Notes: a model not told the origin generated them from the sequence alone. 64,000 nucleotides of DNA from Thermocatellispora tengchongensis (GCF_014202315.1 NZ_JACHGN010000017.1:62001-126000); one strand, 5' to 3'. Positions 35,310 through 44,559 are shown, numbered from the stretch's first letter. Numbers and translations are program-made.

Positions 35310-36353
35310 ATGGCAAGTCACGAGAGGCCGGACGAGGTGATCTGGGACATCACCTACGCGTGCCCGCTCCGGTGCGTTCACTGCTATTCGGAGTCGGGCA
35401 GGCGGCCCGCACGGCGATTGAGCGAGGGCGGCATGCTGCGCGTCGCAGAGGCCATCGCCGCCATGCGGCCGGCAGGAGTCGCGATCGCCGGAGGCGAGCC
35501 GCTGCTGATCCCGAACCTGATCAAGGTCATCGAACGCATGGCTGACGCCGGCCTGAAAGTCGCCGTCTACACCAGCGGCTGGCTGATGGATCACGACATC
35601 GCCCGGAAGCTGGCCGACGTCTGCGACAAGGTCGTGGTCAGCGTGGACGGTGCGACCCCCGAGGTGCATGACCGCATTCGCGGCAGGCAAGGCTCATTCT
35701 CCCGCGCGATGCGGGCGCTGACGATTCTCGACGAGGTCAGCGCGGAGCGAAAGTCCAACGGACAACCGCCCCTCAACTTCGGCATCGACTGCGTCCTGCT
35801 GCAGAGCAATTTCCATCACATGGAGCTGTTCTGCGAGGCCATCGCGTCCCGGTTCAGCCATCTTCAGTTCATTGCCTTCGGGGCGGCAGTACCGGGGGGA
35901 TTGGCAAGCCGCCCGCGATTCGACGAGCACGAGCTGCTCACCGATGAACAGATCAACCGGCTGAACGACCCGAGCCACGCCCAGCGGCTGCGAGCCCTCG
36001 CGCCTGCCTCGGTGATGGTGGGCACGACCGACAACCGTATCCTGCAAATGCACCCCGAATTGATCGCCCGCGGCATCGTCTTCAATGCCCTGCAAATTGA
36101 GCCGGACGGCGAGGTGCGGGCGATGCCCATCTACGAGGGAACGGTGGGGAACATTCTCACCGATCCCCCCGACGTGCTGTGGAAGCGCGCCAAGGCACGA
36201 TGGAGCGACCCCATCGTCACCAACGCCTTGGGCCCGGCCAAGACCATGAAGCAGTGGGCCGAGGCAGCACGCCTCATCGACCAGCGCTTCGGCTCCACCG
36301 CCGTCCGCGAACGAATCAGCCGCCGCCCCGAATTCCCCCTGCCGCGGCGGTGA
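35310..36353 (+). CDS. Radical SAM enzyme of the lanthipeptide locus
   Basis: The 347-aa protein has the cluster motif CPLRCVHC (Cys-x3-Cys-x2-Cys, residues 18-25), the SAM-site AGGEPLL and a TIM-barrel core. The C-terminal part reads IEPDGEVRAMPIYEGTVGNIL, which has the outline of a SPASM/twitch domain. No Cys is present there, so auxiliary clusters are unlikely. A good ribosome site (GAAGGAGA) precedes the ATG. Pairing with a LanKC/LanL-type synthetase is uncommon and suggests a further peptide modification. The last few residues may be encoded by an IS30 scrap. Confidence 0.85.
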   Translation: MASHERPDEVIWDITYACPLRCVHCYSESGRRPARRLSEGGMLRVAEAIAAMRPAGVAIAGGEPLLIPNLIKVIERMADAGLKVAVYTSGWLMDHDIARKLADVCDKVVVSVDGATPEVHDRIRGRQGSFSRAMRALTILDEVSAERKSNGQPPLNFGIDCVLLQSNFHHMELFCEAIASRFSHLQFIAFGAAVPGGLASRPRFDEHELLTDEQINRLNDPSHAQRLRALAPASVMVGTTDNRILQMHPELIARGIVFNALQIEPDGEVRAMPIYEGTVGNILTDPPDVLWKRAKARWSDPIVTNALGPAKTMKQWAEAARLIDQRFGSTAVRERISRRPEFPLPRR

Positions 36354-36680
36354 ACTCGTCGTGGCGGCTCATCTCGCTGCCTTGATCCCAGGTGAGCGAG
36401 CGGGCGAAATCGCGGAGCAGGCCGGCGAAGGGCTCGATCAGGGCGTCGCGGACGTGCTCGGAGGACTTGCCGTCGGCCAAGTGCAGGAGCACCACGTAAC
36501 GGGTGGTGCGGTCGACCAGCGTGCCGATCGCTGAGCGGCTGCCCTGCCCGACGATGAGGTCGCCCTCCCAGTGGCCGGCCACCTGGCGGTCGTCGATGTC
36601 GGCGGGTCGCTGGTGGATGAGCTTGCCGGGATCGACGAAGCGGGTGGCGCATTGGTCCTCGCCGGGGGTTGTCGATCGCG
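36342..36680 (-). pseudogene. IS30-type transposase fragment
   Basis: About 110 codons read MAGHWEGDLIVGQGSRSAI, GTLVDRTTRYVVLLHL and DFARSLTWDQGSEM, the DDE core of IS30-family transposases (Asp of EGDL, Asp of WDQG). Both ends are lost. The cut at the left end falls exactly at the radical SAM stop codon. Confidence 0.8.
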
Positions 36681-36872
36681 TGACCGGCCGGCCTCCTGTC
36701 CGACGCTGATGACGGAAAGCACCGCGAGCCGTGCCGGGCCTCGGTCATGGTGCGGCGTGCCCGGTCCACACCGGGGCTGCCGGCGAACCCGACGCCCCTG
36801 ATCTCGGCCATCCGGGGGTACCACGATCGCACCAGGTGATGCTCCGATCATTCGCGGAAGGTCAGGTCCGTT

Positions 36873-38090
36873 TCAGCCGAGCATGCGGCTGAAGGCGTCG
36901 GGCGTGACGATCGGGATGCCATACGCGCGCGCCTTGCGTGCCTTACCGGACAGGGAGTCGGGGTCGGCCGCGACCAGGAGCCGGACCTTCTTGGTCACGT
37001 TGGCGTGCGGCTGATAGCCGGCCTGGCGGGCGCGCCGCTCCCACGTCTCGCGTCCGCCGTCCATTTCGCCGGTGAATACGATGAGATCGCCCGGTCGAAG
37101 CTGGAACCGGGGCACAGGTGCGGATGCGGATACGGCGGCCTCCTTCAGCGCCTCCTCCACGGCCATGGGGGACATGCGGAGCAGGCGGGCGACAAGCTCA
37201 AGCTCGTGGCGTTCGGCGTCGGTGATGATCCCGTCGGCCAAGGCCGCGCCCGCGACTGCGGTGAGGTAGTCGCGGTGCAGCCGCTCCAGGTCCGCCCGGC
37301 CCAGGTCGAGTGACGCGGCCAGTTCCACCAGGGCGTCGGCCTCCGCAGCGGAGATGTGGTGGTCCAGGAGCACCTGGTCGAGCAGGGCGAGATAGGGCTC
37401 GGCCCGGACGGGCTGTGCCGTCTGGGGGAGGCGGTCGAGGATGCGGGCGAGGAAGTGGTTCTCGCGCTCGGCCGAGACGCCTCTGCGCACCCAGGCGGTG
37501 CCGGTGTCGTCGAGCACCGGCCAGGTCGTCGTGGCCGCGCTGCGGAGGGTAACCGGCCAGGGAGAGGCCGGGTGGGTCAGGTCGAGGTAGTGGCGGAGGA
37601 GTCGCGCGGCGGCGCGGGCGTCGATCAGCGCGTCGTGCCGGCCGTCGAGCGGGATGTCGGCCATCGCGCAGCAGCCGGCGAGATTGCGCGGTGCGTCCGG
37701 CAGGAACCGCCGGGCCTCGGTCATGGTGCACACGCCGAGGTCGTGCAGCGGCGGGATCGGGACGCCGATGCGGGTGAACTCGTGGTGCAGGAAGCCGGAA
37801 TCGAACCGGAGGTTGTGGGCCACCGGTATCCGGTCCCGCAACAGGGCGACCAGGGTGCCTGCGATCTCCTTGAACGCCGGGGCGTGGCGGATGTCGGAGG
37901 CGCTGATGCCATGGACGCTCTGCGGGCCGAGGTCGCGCTCCGGGTTGACCAGCGTGCTCCATTCGCCGGTCACCTGGCCGGCGGTGTCGGTGTGGACGAT
38001 GCCGATCTCGATGATCCGGTCGTGCCAGGAAGGCCGCAGCCCTGTGGTCTCGACATCGATCACCGCGTAGCCGATCGGGCCGCCGGCCAT
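36873..38090 (-). CDS. DEDDh 3'-5' exonuclease with TerB-like and BRCT domains
   Basis: The 405-aa protein has an exonuclease domain at 1-170 of the DnaQ type: VIDVETTG, HNLRFDSGFL and HDALIDARAAARLL supply the DEDDh residues. A helical TerB-like middle (about 230-310, GIITDAERHELELV) follows, then a BRCT domain at the C-terminus (GDLIVFTGEMDG, ANVTKKVRLLVAAD). Probably a DNA repair or proofreading-like nuclease. The ATG at 38090 with GAGGAGGA upstream is preferred to one 27 nt earlier. Confidence 0.88.
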   Translation of the reverse strand: MAGGPIGYAVIDVETTGLRPSWHDRIIEIGIVHTDTAGQVTGEWSTLVNPERDLGPQSVHGISASDIRHAPAFKEIAGTLVALLRDRIPVAHNLRFDSGFLHHEFTRIGVPIPPLHDLGVCTMTEARRFLPDAPRNLAGCCAMADIPLDGRHDALIDARAAARLLRHYLDLTHPASPWPVTLRSAATTTWPVLDDTGTAWVRRGVSAERENHFLARILDRLPQTAQPVRAEPYLALLDQVLLDHHISAAEADALVELAASLDLGRADLERLHRDYLTAVAGAALADGIITDAERHELELVARLLRMSPMAVEEALKEAAVSASAPVPRFQLRPGDLIVFTGEMDGGRETWERRARQAGYQPHANVTKKVRLLVAADPDSLSGKARKARAYGIPIVTPDAFSRMLG

Positions 38091-38225
38091 GCTCGTCCTC
38101 CTCGCGTGCATTCTCACGATGGAATGTCGCGTGCCAGGAGGAAATAGATTGCTTGTGGCTTAGAACGTGATTATCTTGTGATGTCGATTTGGTGAAATAT
38201 CCGCATTATCCTACCGATATGCCTT

Positions 38226-39153
38226 AGTGCGTGTTTGAGGTCGATGATCTTGATCAGTCGCACACGATTCTGGCCTGTCGCCGGGCAGGGCCAACTCGGG
38301 TGAGACGGCGTGCCATTCCAGCGATGGCCGCCCAGCGGATGAGAGCCTCGGAGACCTTCGGATCCCGTTCGTAGTCACGGGCCAGACGGCGGCAGGCGGT
38401 CAGCCACGCCAACGTCCGCTCGACCACCCAACGGCGTGCGATGACGCTGAATGCTCGCTGGTCAGAGGGCTTACGTACGATCTCCAACGTGGTGCGCAGC
38501 CTGTCACGAGCCCACTCCACCAACCGGCCGGCAAACCCTTGATCGGCGAAGACATGCCGGATCGATGTGGCCGGGTACGCCGACAGCAACGCGGTCTTGG
38601 CGCCGTCGCGGTCCTGCCAGTTGCGGCCATCACCGCGAGGGTGACCAGCAGGCCGGTGGTGTCGGTGATGATGAACCGCTTGCGGCCGTTGACCTTCTTG
38701 CCCGCGTCGTAGCCGCGGCTGTCGCGCCCGACGGTGTCGGCGCCCTTGACGCTTTGAGAGTCGATGATCCCCGCTGACGGCTCACCCGCGCGGTCGGCCT
38801 GGCGGCGGGCCTTGACGCGCAGCTCGCGCAACAGCGTCTCGGTCACTCCGGCCTGCTCCCACTGCTGGAAGTACCAGTACACCGTCTGCCAGGGAGGCAG
38901 GTCGGTGGGCAGGTACCGCCACGGGCAGCCGGATCGGACCACGTACAGGATGGCGTTGACGATCTCCCGGCGTGGGTGTTTCTCCGGGCGTCCACCGGTG
39001 TTGGGCTCGGGGAGCAGGGGCTCGATGAGTTCCCATTGGGCGTCGGTCAGGTCCGAGGGGTAGCGCTGAGGGGGCATCCGGACACCTTGGCCGCCCGTGA
39101 GCCGGTCGTCACGCCACCACGCCGGACCTGAACGATCTTCTCAAACACGCACT
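38226..39153 (-). mobile_element. IS5-type insertion sequence (928 bp)
   Basis: Perfect 14-bp terminal inverted repeats AGTGCGTGTTTGAG at 38226-38239 and 39140-39153 enclose one transposase region. The flanks read TTA and TGA next to the repeats, consistent with TNA-type target choice but not an exact duplication. One end may have been rearranged after insertion. Confidence 0.85.
38254..39077 (-). pseudogene. IS5-family transposase, split in two frames
   Basis: Frame 1 starts MPPQRYPSDLTDAQWELIEP and runs through IIDSQSVKGADTVGRDSRGY to VTLAVMAATG. The remainder (WQDRDGAK, then SIRHVFADQGFAGRL and the DDE Glu region RRWVVERTLAWL) is in another frame from about 38610 to the stop at 38254. The catalytic Asp in DSQ, Asp in ADQG and Glu in VERT are all encoded. 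A one-base loss near GCCGCAACTGG is the likely cause; programmed frameshifting, known in some IS5 groups, is the alternative. Confidence 0.8.
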
Positions 39154-39160
39154 GAGAACT

Positions 39161-39724
39161 ACGTGCAGGTCCACCAGATCGACACCCCGCCGCTCGGCTC
39201 CGGCCAGGCCGAGTACGAAGGCGTGGCGATCTTTAGCTTCGACTCGCCCGCCACCGCCGCCGAAATGCTGCGCGCCCCCCAGTACGTCGACCACGTCACG
39301 CCGGACGAGCCGTCCTTGCAGGACCTGCCGGAAACCGATTCTTCTCCAGCGAGGAAGAGGTGCTCACCAGTAGGCCGCGTACCCACGGCGACAGTCACCC
39401 CGCCGACGCCCAGTGGAACGTGTTCGACCGCCCCGCCGGCATCCAATTCCTGCAGTTCGTCCACCTGGACGGCAACGCCGGCTGGGCGGGCGAGGAGGAC
39501 ACCGAGCTGGGCCACCACCTGCGCGCTTTCCGGCACACCCGCAACCGGCCGAGCACCGCGGTCCACGAAACCGACACGCCGTTCCTCGGCGCCCGCCAAC
39601 TGTGGTGGCTCACGATCTCCGCGTTCGAACAGGCCCAAGGCCGATCCCGGCGCTGGCCGAGCTCATCGACCGAGCCGGACACGCGATCACGATGCCGGCC
39701 GTCTCGGAACGCTTCCTGCGCTGA
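39161..39724 (+). pseudogene. EthD-domain protein, headless and frameshifted
   Basis: Directly after the insertion sequence the plus strand reads NYVQVHQIDTPP, EYEGVAIFSFDSPATAAEML and TPDEPSLQDLPETD, the second half of an EthD domain. After a shift near 39340 it continues RFFSSEEEVLTSRPRTHGD and FDRPAGIQFLQFVHLDGNAG. After another near 39640 it ends ALAELIDRAGHAITMPAVSE. The first half of EthD is not found on the other side of the IS, so DNA was lost there. Confidence 0.65.
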
Positions 39725-40142
39725 GGCCGCCCGGAGGTGCGGCAAAGCCGTCACGGCCTACGCAACCACCGCCATCGTTATCGGATCTGACACATCGACC
39801 ACTGCACGGGGATCGGCCGTCCGGCGGCGACGCTCTGCTTCCGGTCGGCGTCCCAATCGCCTCAGCCTGGCCACCTGGTCCAGCAGGCACTGTACGGCTT
39901 GAGCTCCCCTCCGCCGTATAGACCAGCCCGCTCGGAGTCTGCTTGTCGTTGCAGGTGCCCAGGTTGTGCCGCTCGTAGTCGAATCTGGGAAGCACGGCCG
40001 CGGCGGCCTCAGCCGTCGTTTCGAATCGGTTTCGGACTTGTCTTCGGCCTTCTCGGCCGCGGGCGGCTTCTGGACGACGGAGTCGGCCGGCAGTTCCACG
40101 ACGGCCTGAGCGGACAGGGCCCCTGGTAGGCGCGGACCTCAT
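39725..40142 (-). pseudogene. Decayed ORF of unknown family
   Basis: Minus-strand stretches such as FDYERHNLGTCNDKQTPSGL and VQCLLDQVARL look like real protein but lie in different frames without a continuous ORF. I do not recognise the family. Nothing else is visible up to 40239. Confidence 0.35.
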
Positions 40143-40239
40143 CCGGATCGCCCAGCATGCGCGGGCTGCCCACTTGGCCGGTCCCGCCGGCCTCTCGTGG
40201 CGGGCGGGCCGTCGTGACCCGCTTCCCGCCGGGTTGCGG

Positions 40240-41700
40240 TCACTGGGGAGCCGCCGTCGTCGTCGCTTTCAGGCCCGTCTGTTCCAGAAGAGCCGAGACT
40301 GTGGCCATGACCACCGCGTCTGCCAGCTCGTGAGCGGTTTGGCCCTTCGGCTCTGGTACCAATCGGTCGACGATCCCGGCGGCCAGCAGGTCGGGGGCGC
40401 CGATCCGCTGCCGTTTCGCCAGCTCAGGCGCGTGCGCTGTATCGCCGTGGACGATGGCGCTGGCTCCCTCGGGCGGCAGCGGGGCAAGCCAGGAGCGCTG
40501 GGTGGCCACGACGTGTCGGCCTCCCAGCAGAGCCAGGGCTCCGCCTCCTGCGCCCTGGCCGAGCAGAACCGACACGGATGGCACCGTCAGGTTCTGCAGA
40601 TCGGCCATGCACTGTGCGATGGTGAAGACGAGCCCGCCGTTCTCGGCGGTGGGGGACAGGTCGGCGCCGTCCGTGTCGACCAGGGTGATGAGCGGCAGCT
40701 TCCATTCCTCGGCAAGCGCCATACCGCGTTGTGCGGCGCGCAGGTCGCCAGGGCCCAGGGGGTGCTCGGCATGCCGGTCCTGGGCGATGAGAACGCATGG
40801 GATACCGGTGACGCGGGCGAGCCTCACCTGTACGGCCGGTCGGCCATGGCCGGTGCCGGCGAGCGGGGTCAGCAGGTCGATTCCGCTCCGATAGAGATCC
40901 GAGAGTCTGAGGCGGTCAGGTCCGCGGGTGGCCTCGACCGACTCCCACACCTCCGCCGCATCGGCGTCCAGAGGGCGGATCGCCGGGCATGGAGCCGTCG
41001 GCGAGCAAGGCTCCTCCCGGTCGAGGAGCGCGTCCAGGATCGGCGTGATGGCCTGGCGGAGTCCTTCGATGGGGACCAGCGCATCGACGTGACCACGGGC
41101 TGCGAGGTTCTCGGCGGTCTGCACGCCTTCCGGCATGGGGGCGCCCGTCAGGAGTTCGGTGACCCGTGGGCCGAGGAAGCCGAGCAACGCGCCGGGTTCG
41201 GCCAGGGTGATCTGCCCGAGCGCACCCCATGAGGCCATCACGCCTCCGGCGGTCGGGTGGCGCAGGTGGACGAGGTAGGGAAGGCCCGCGGCGCGGTGCC
41301 GCGCGATGGCCGCGACGATGTCGAGCATCCGGACGAAGGCCGGGGTCCCCTCCTGCATCCGCGTGCCGCCGGAGGCGGTCGAAGCCAGGATCGGCAGGCC
41401 CGCCCGGGTGGCACGCTCCACGGCCCGAACGACTCGCTCGGCGGCGACGGTCCCGATGGAGCCGCCCAGGAAGCCGAACTCGCCGACGATCAGTACGACG
41501 GGACGGCCGGCCACCTGAGCGCACCCCGCCAGCACCGACTCATCGACGCCGCTGCGCTCCCGGGCACGGGCAAGCGCCGCGGCGTAGTCGGCGTCGGCTC
41601 CCGTGCCGGTCGGGGGCGTGTTCCACGACTCGAAGCTCCCGGCGTCCACGACCGCCTCGATGACCTCACGGGCGCCGGCTCGGACGGCCGCGCCGGTCAC
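40240..41700 (-). CDS. Fused carboxyltransferase (AccD/AccA-like)
   Basis: The 486-aa protein has two crotonase-fold carboxyltransferase halves. The beta-like half (about 1-230) has STASGGTRMQEG and YLVHLRHPTAGGVMASW; the alpha-like half (about 250-480) has VDTDGADLSPTAENGG and LLGQGAGGGALALLG. The zinc finger of bacterial AccD is absent. No biotin carboxylase or carrier gene is nearby, so it either uses a shared biotinylated subunit or acts as a decarboxylase component. The GTG at 41700 overlaps the CoA-transferase stop. Confidence 0.85.
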   Translation of the reverse strand: MTGAAVRAGAREVIEAVVDAGSFESWNTPPTGTGADADYAAALARARERSGVDESVLAGCAQVAGRPVVLIVGEFGFLGGSIGTVAAERVVRAVERATRAGLPILASTASGGTRMQEGTPAFVRMLDIVAAIARHRAAGLPYLVHLRHPTAGGVMASWGALGQITLAEPGALLGFLGPRVTELLTGAPMPEGVQTAENLAARGHVDALVPIEGLRQAITPILDALLDREEPCSPTAPCPAIRPLDADAAEVWESVEATRGPDRLRLSDLYRSGIDLLTPLAGTGHGRPAVQVRLARVTGIPCVLIAQDRHAEHPLGPGDLRAAQRGMALAEEWKLPLITLVDTDGADLSPTAENGGLVFTIAQCMADLQNLTVPSVSVLLGQGAGGGALALLGGRHVVATQRSWLAPLPPEGASAIVHGDTAHAPELAKRQRIGAPDLLAAGIVDRLVPEPKGQTAHELADAVVMATVSALLEQTGLKATTTAAPQ

Positions 41701-42935
41701 TGGGCTGCCTCCAGCCACCGCAGGACGGCGTCCTGATGCTCTCCGAGGGTCGGAGGGGCCTGATGCTCGGTCCTGGTGACCTCCTCGCCGTCGGGGGAGA
41801 AGAACCGCAAGGGCGGCCCGGGAAGGACGAGTCGTCCGAGTGAGCTGTGGTCCACGTCGATGAGCAAACGCTGGCTACGGGTCTGCTCCCACTCATAGAC
41901 CTCATCCAGCGAACGCACCCGTCCCGCGGGGACGCCGATCTGGTCGAGTCGCGCGATCAGGTCTTCGGTGCTCCATTCGGCGAAGACGCGGTTGATCAGC
42001 TCGATGACCTCGGCGCGACGCGCGACCCGCTCCGGGTTGGTGCCGAGCCCGTCCATGCCGGGGTCGATGCCGAAGCCGGCGCAGAAGTCCCGCCACAGCC
42101 GTTCACTGCCGATCGCGATCTGGACCTCACCGTCGGCGCAGCGGAACAGACCGTACGGCGCGATGGAGACGTGGTGGTTGCCCTCGGGGACGGGGATCTC
42201 ACCCGCGCAGGTCCATCGGGTGCCCTGGAAGGCGTGCACTCCGATGGTGGCCGCCAGGAGGGAGGTACGGACGATCTGGCCCCGTCCGGTGCGCTCACGC
42301 TCGTGCAGCGCGGCCAGGACGCCGTACGCGCCGTACATGCCGGCGAGGATGTCGGAGATCGGGGTGCCGACCTTGGCCGGCTGGTCAGGCGGGCCCGTGA
42401 ACGACATCAAACCGGCCTCACCTTGGGCGATCTGATCGTACCCGGAGCGGCCCCCCTCGGGGCCGTCGTGCCCGAAGCCGGTGATCGACAGGGCTATCAG
42501 GCGCGGGTTGCGCTGCAGCAGCGTGTCGAAGTCCAGGCCGAGACGCTCCAGCACCCCGGTCCGGAAGTTCTCCACCAGGACGTCGGCGCGGTCGATCAGT
42601 CGCAGGAGGGTCTCCCGGTCTTCGGGTGTCTTGAGGTCGAGCGCGATCGACGCCTTGTTGCGGTTGGCCGAGAGGAAGTACGTCGACTCGCTGCCCTGCT
42701 CGGCCTCCCGGCGGACCTCGTAGGCACGTTGCCCCAGGGGCGCGAGGAAAGGCGGTCCCCAACGGCGGGTGTCGTCGCCGTGGCCGGGGGCCTCCACTTT
42801 GATCACGCGGGCGCCCAGGTCTCCGAGCATCATCGTCGCATGGGGCCCGGCCAGCGCGCGGGAGAGGTCGACGACGGTGACGTCCCGGAGCGGACCGGAT
42901 GCGGGAGTCAAGGGTGCGGAAGAGAGTGCGGACAC
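41697..42935 (-). CDS. Class III CoA-transferase (CaiB/BaiF family)
   Basis: The 412-aa enzyme moves CoA between acyl groups. It has VVDLSRALAGPHATMMLGDLGA, RNKASIALDLKTPED (with the family catalytic Asp in that region) and GFGHDGPEGGRSGYDQI. The GTG start has GAGG upstream. It is the first gene of a two-gene operon with the carboxyltransferase and divergent from a FadR-type gene. A route that activates an organic acid with CoA and then carboxylates or decarboxylates it is inferred. Confidence 0.92.
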   Translation of the reverse strand: MSALSSAPLTPASGPLRDVTVVDLSRALAGPHATMMLGDLGARVIKVEAPGHGDDTRRWGPPFLAPLGQRAYEVRREAEQGSESTYFLSANRNKASIALDLKTPEDRETLLRLIDRADVLVENFRTGVLERLGLDFDTLLQRNPRLIALSITGFGHDGPEGGRSGYDQIAQGEAGLMSFTGPPDQPAKVGTPISDILAGMYGAYGVLAALHERERTGRGQIVRTSLLAATIGVHAFQGTRWTCAGEIPVPEGNHHVSIAPYGLFRCADGEVQIAIGSERLWRDFCAGFGIDPGMDGLGTNPERVARRAEVIELINRVFAEWSTEDLIARLDQIGVPAGRVRSLDEVYEWEQTRSQRLLIDVDHSSLGRLVLPGPPLRFFSPDGEEVTRTEHQAPPTLGEHQDAVLRWLEAAQ

Positions 42936-42974
42936 GAACGCCTCACAGAAGTGGCTGAGTGGACCAGTGGCCCA

Positions 42975-43003
42975 CCCAATATGCCAGAGGGCGTGGATGT
43001 CAA
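42975..43003 (-). promoter_or_regulatory. Promoter candidate for the CoA-transferase operon
   Basis: On the minus strand TTGACA (complement of 42998-43003) is followed after 16 bp by TATTGG, 40 bp before the GTG start. The regulator's ATG at 43016 lies just upstream on the other strand, so its leader is very short. Confidence 0.45.
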
Positions 43004-43015
43004 TACACTGAGCCC

Positions 43016-43708
43016 ATGCGCAGTCAGATGCGGCCGATCACCCGTCCCCGGCTCTACGAGACGGTGGCCCGTCAGATCGCTACCTGGGCCGAGGAGAACG
43101 GGCTCAAGGTGGGAGACCGTCTCCCGCCCGAACGGCAGCTCGCGGCCAGTCTGGGTGTCAGTCGCACCACGATCAGCCAGGCCCTGGTGGCCATGGAGGT
43201 GGTCGGCGCCGTGACGGTCCGCCATGGCGATGGCGCCGTCATCACCTCCGGTGCGGGCATGGGGCGGATCGCGGACGCCATTCGCGAGCACGCACGGCGG
43301 CTGCCGGAGGTCCTCGATGCCCGCGACGCGCTTGAGACGAAGCTCGCCGCCCTGGCGGCCGTCAGGCACACGGCCGCGGACCTTGTCGAGATGGAGGCCG
43401 CCCTCGAACAGATGGCCGCCGACATCGAGCGGGGCGGCCGTGGGGTGGATGGCGACGAACGGTTCCACGCGGCGGTCACGGCTGCCGCGCGCTCCCCGCT
43501 TCTCGGCCGGATGATGCTGGAGCTTTCGGCCGAGATCACCGAGACCCGGATCGAGTCGCTCGGCCAGCCGGGGAGGCCGGGCGAGTCACTGGAGCAGCAT
43601 CGCCGCATCGCCGCCGCGATCCGGAGCGGCGACCCGGAGGCCGCCGCCTCGGCGATGCACGCGCACGTGGCGACCGTCAGCGATCTCGCCATCTTGCGCG
43701 ATTCCTGA
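43016..43708 (+). CDS. FadR/GntR-family regulator (FCD)
   Basis: The 230-aa protein has a winged helix at about 10-75 (LPPERQLAASLGVSRTTISQAL) and a helical FCD domain (about 90-225) with DERFHAAV and SLEQHRRIAAAI. It is divergent from the CoA-transferase/carboxyltransferase genes and is the likely repressor, with an acyl-CoA or organic acid as the probable signal. Confidence 0.9.
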   Translation: MRSQMRPITRPRLYETVARQIATWAEENGLKVGDRLPPERQLAASLGVSRTTISQALVAMEVVGAVTVRHGDGAVITSGAGMGRIADAIREHARRLPEVLDARDALETKLAALAAVRHTAADLVEMEAALEQMAADIERGGRGVDGDERFHAAVTAAARSPLLGRMMLELSAEITETRIESLGQPGRPGESLEQHRRIAAAIRSGDPEAAASAMHAHVATVSDLAILRDS

Positions 43709-43782
43709 GCCGGTGGATCGGTACCCGCGCCGCTTGTCCGGCCGGGCCGTCCGGTGCCGGGCTCGGGTGTCAGGGCCGGGGG

Positions 43783-44559
43783 TCAGGGAATGCCGGTGCC
43801 GTCGTTGTCGGCATCGGTGCTCACGCGCCACAGCACCTCGAAGAAGTTGCGCTGCATCTCGGCGTACTCTTCGCTCTCGATCACCATCGCGAACGTCTCC
43901 CGCGCCGAGGAGAGCGTGACGACCTCTCGGGAACCGATGACCGAGGTCATGGTGAACTCGTACTCGGTCGGCGCGTGCTTGACCACCCTGTAGTCGCGTG
44001 CACTGGTGAGCCAACCGCCGGGCCAGTCGTGGTCGCGGGTGCGGATGACCTTGAGGACGAGCTCACGCTCGCGCCGCCCGGCGATGTAGTCGGCCATGGC
44101 CGACTCTCCGGGAACGGTCATGAGGTCGCGCATCGAGAGGATGCCGCGGATCGGCGAATCCCACTCAAGGGTCTCGAACAGTGCCGTACGGATGCCTTGG
44201 GCCCCTTCCAGATAGCGGACCTTGGGCCGCGCGCGGCTCGCCGAGAACAGCGCGCGCAACTGGGGCACGAGGTCGTCGAGCACACGGCGCCGCATCGCCC
44301 ACTCCTCTTGGAGTTGCACGGGGTCGCCGGCGACCAGGTGGCTCCGTGTGCGCAGATCCTCGCTTTCCCCGGGATCGGACTCGACTCTGCTGACCAGCCC
44401 CCGGGCCTGGAGCCGTCGCGCGATGTCGTAGCCACTGGTCCGGCTCACGTTGGCTTCGCGAGCGGCCTCCGCGACGGTGGCCCGCCCCCGCCGAAGGACG
44501 GCGAGGTAGAAGTGCGCGTCCTTCGGGTCGAGACCTGCCTCGACCAGCTGTTGCCACAT
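43783..44559 (-). CDS. TrmB-like transcriptional regulator
   Basis: The 258-aa protein has an N-terminal winged helix (LVEAGLDPKDAHFYLAVLRR, ATVAEAAREANVSRTSGYDI), a coiled linker and a C-terminal effector domain (VRYLEGAQGIRTALFETLEW). This layout is that of TrmB/PLDc-like regulators. The ATG at 44559 has GAGGAG upstream; a longer open frame is not needed. It is divergent from the nitrilase operon, with two matching operators in between. Confidence 0.8.
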   Translation of the reverse strand: MWQQLVEAGLDPKDAHFYLAVLRRGRATVAEAAREANVSRTSGYDIARRLQARGLVSRVESDPGESEDLRTRSHLVAGDPVQLQEEWAMRRRVLDDLVPQLRALFSASRARPKVRYLEGAQGIRTALFETLEWDSPIRGILSMRDLMTVPGESAMADYIAGRRERELVLKVIRTRDHDWPGGWLTSARDYRVVKHAPTEYEFTMTSVIGSREVVTLSSARETFAMVIESEEYAEMQRNFFEVLWRVSTDADNDGTGIP

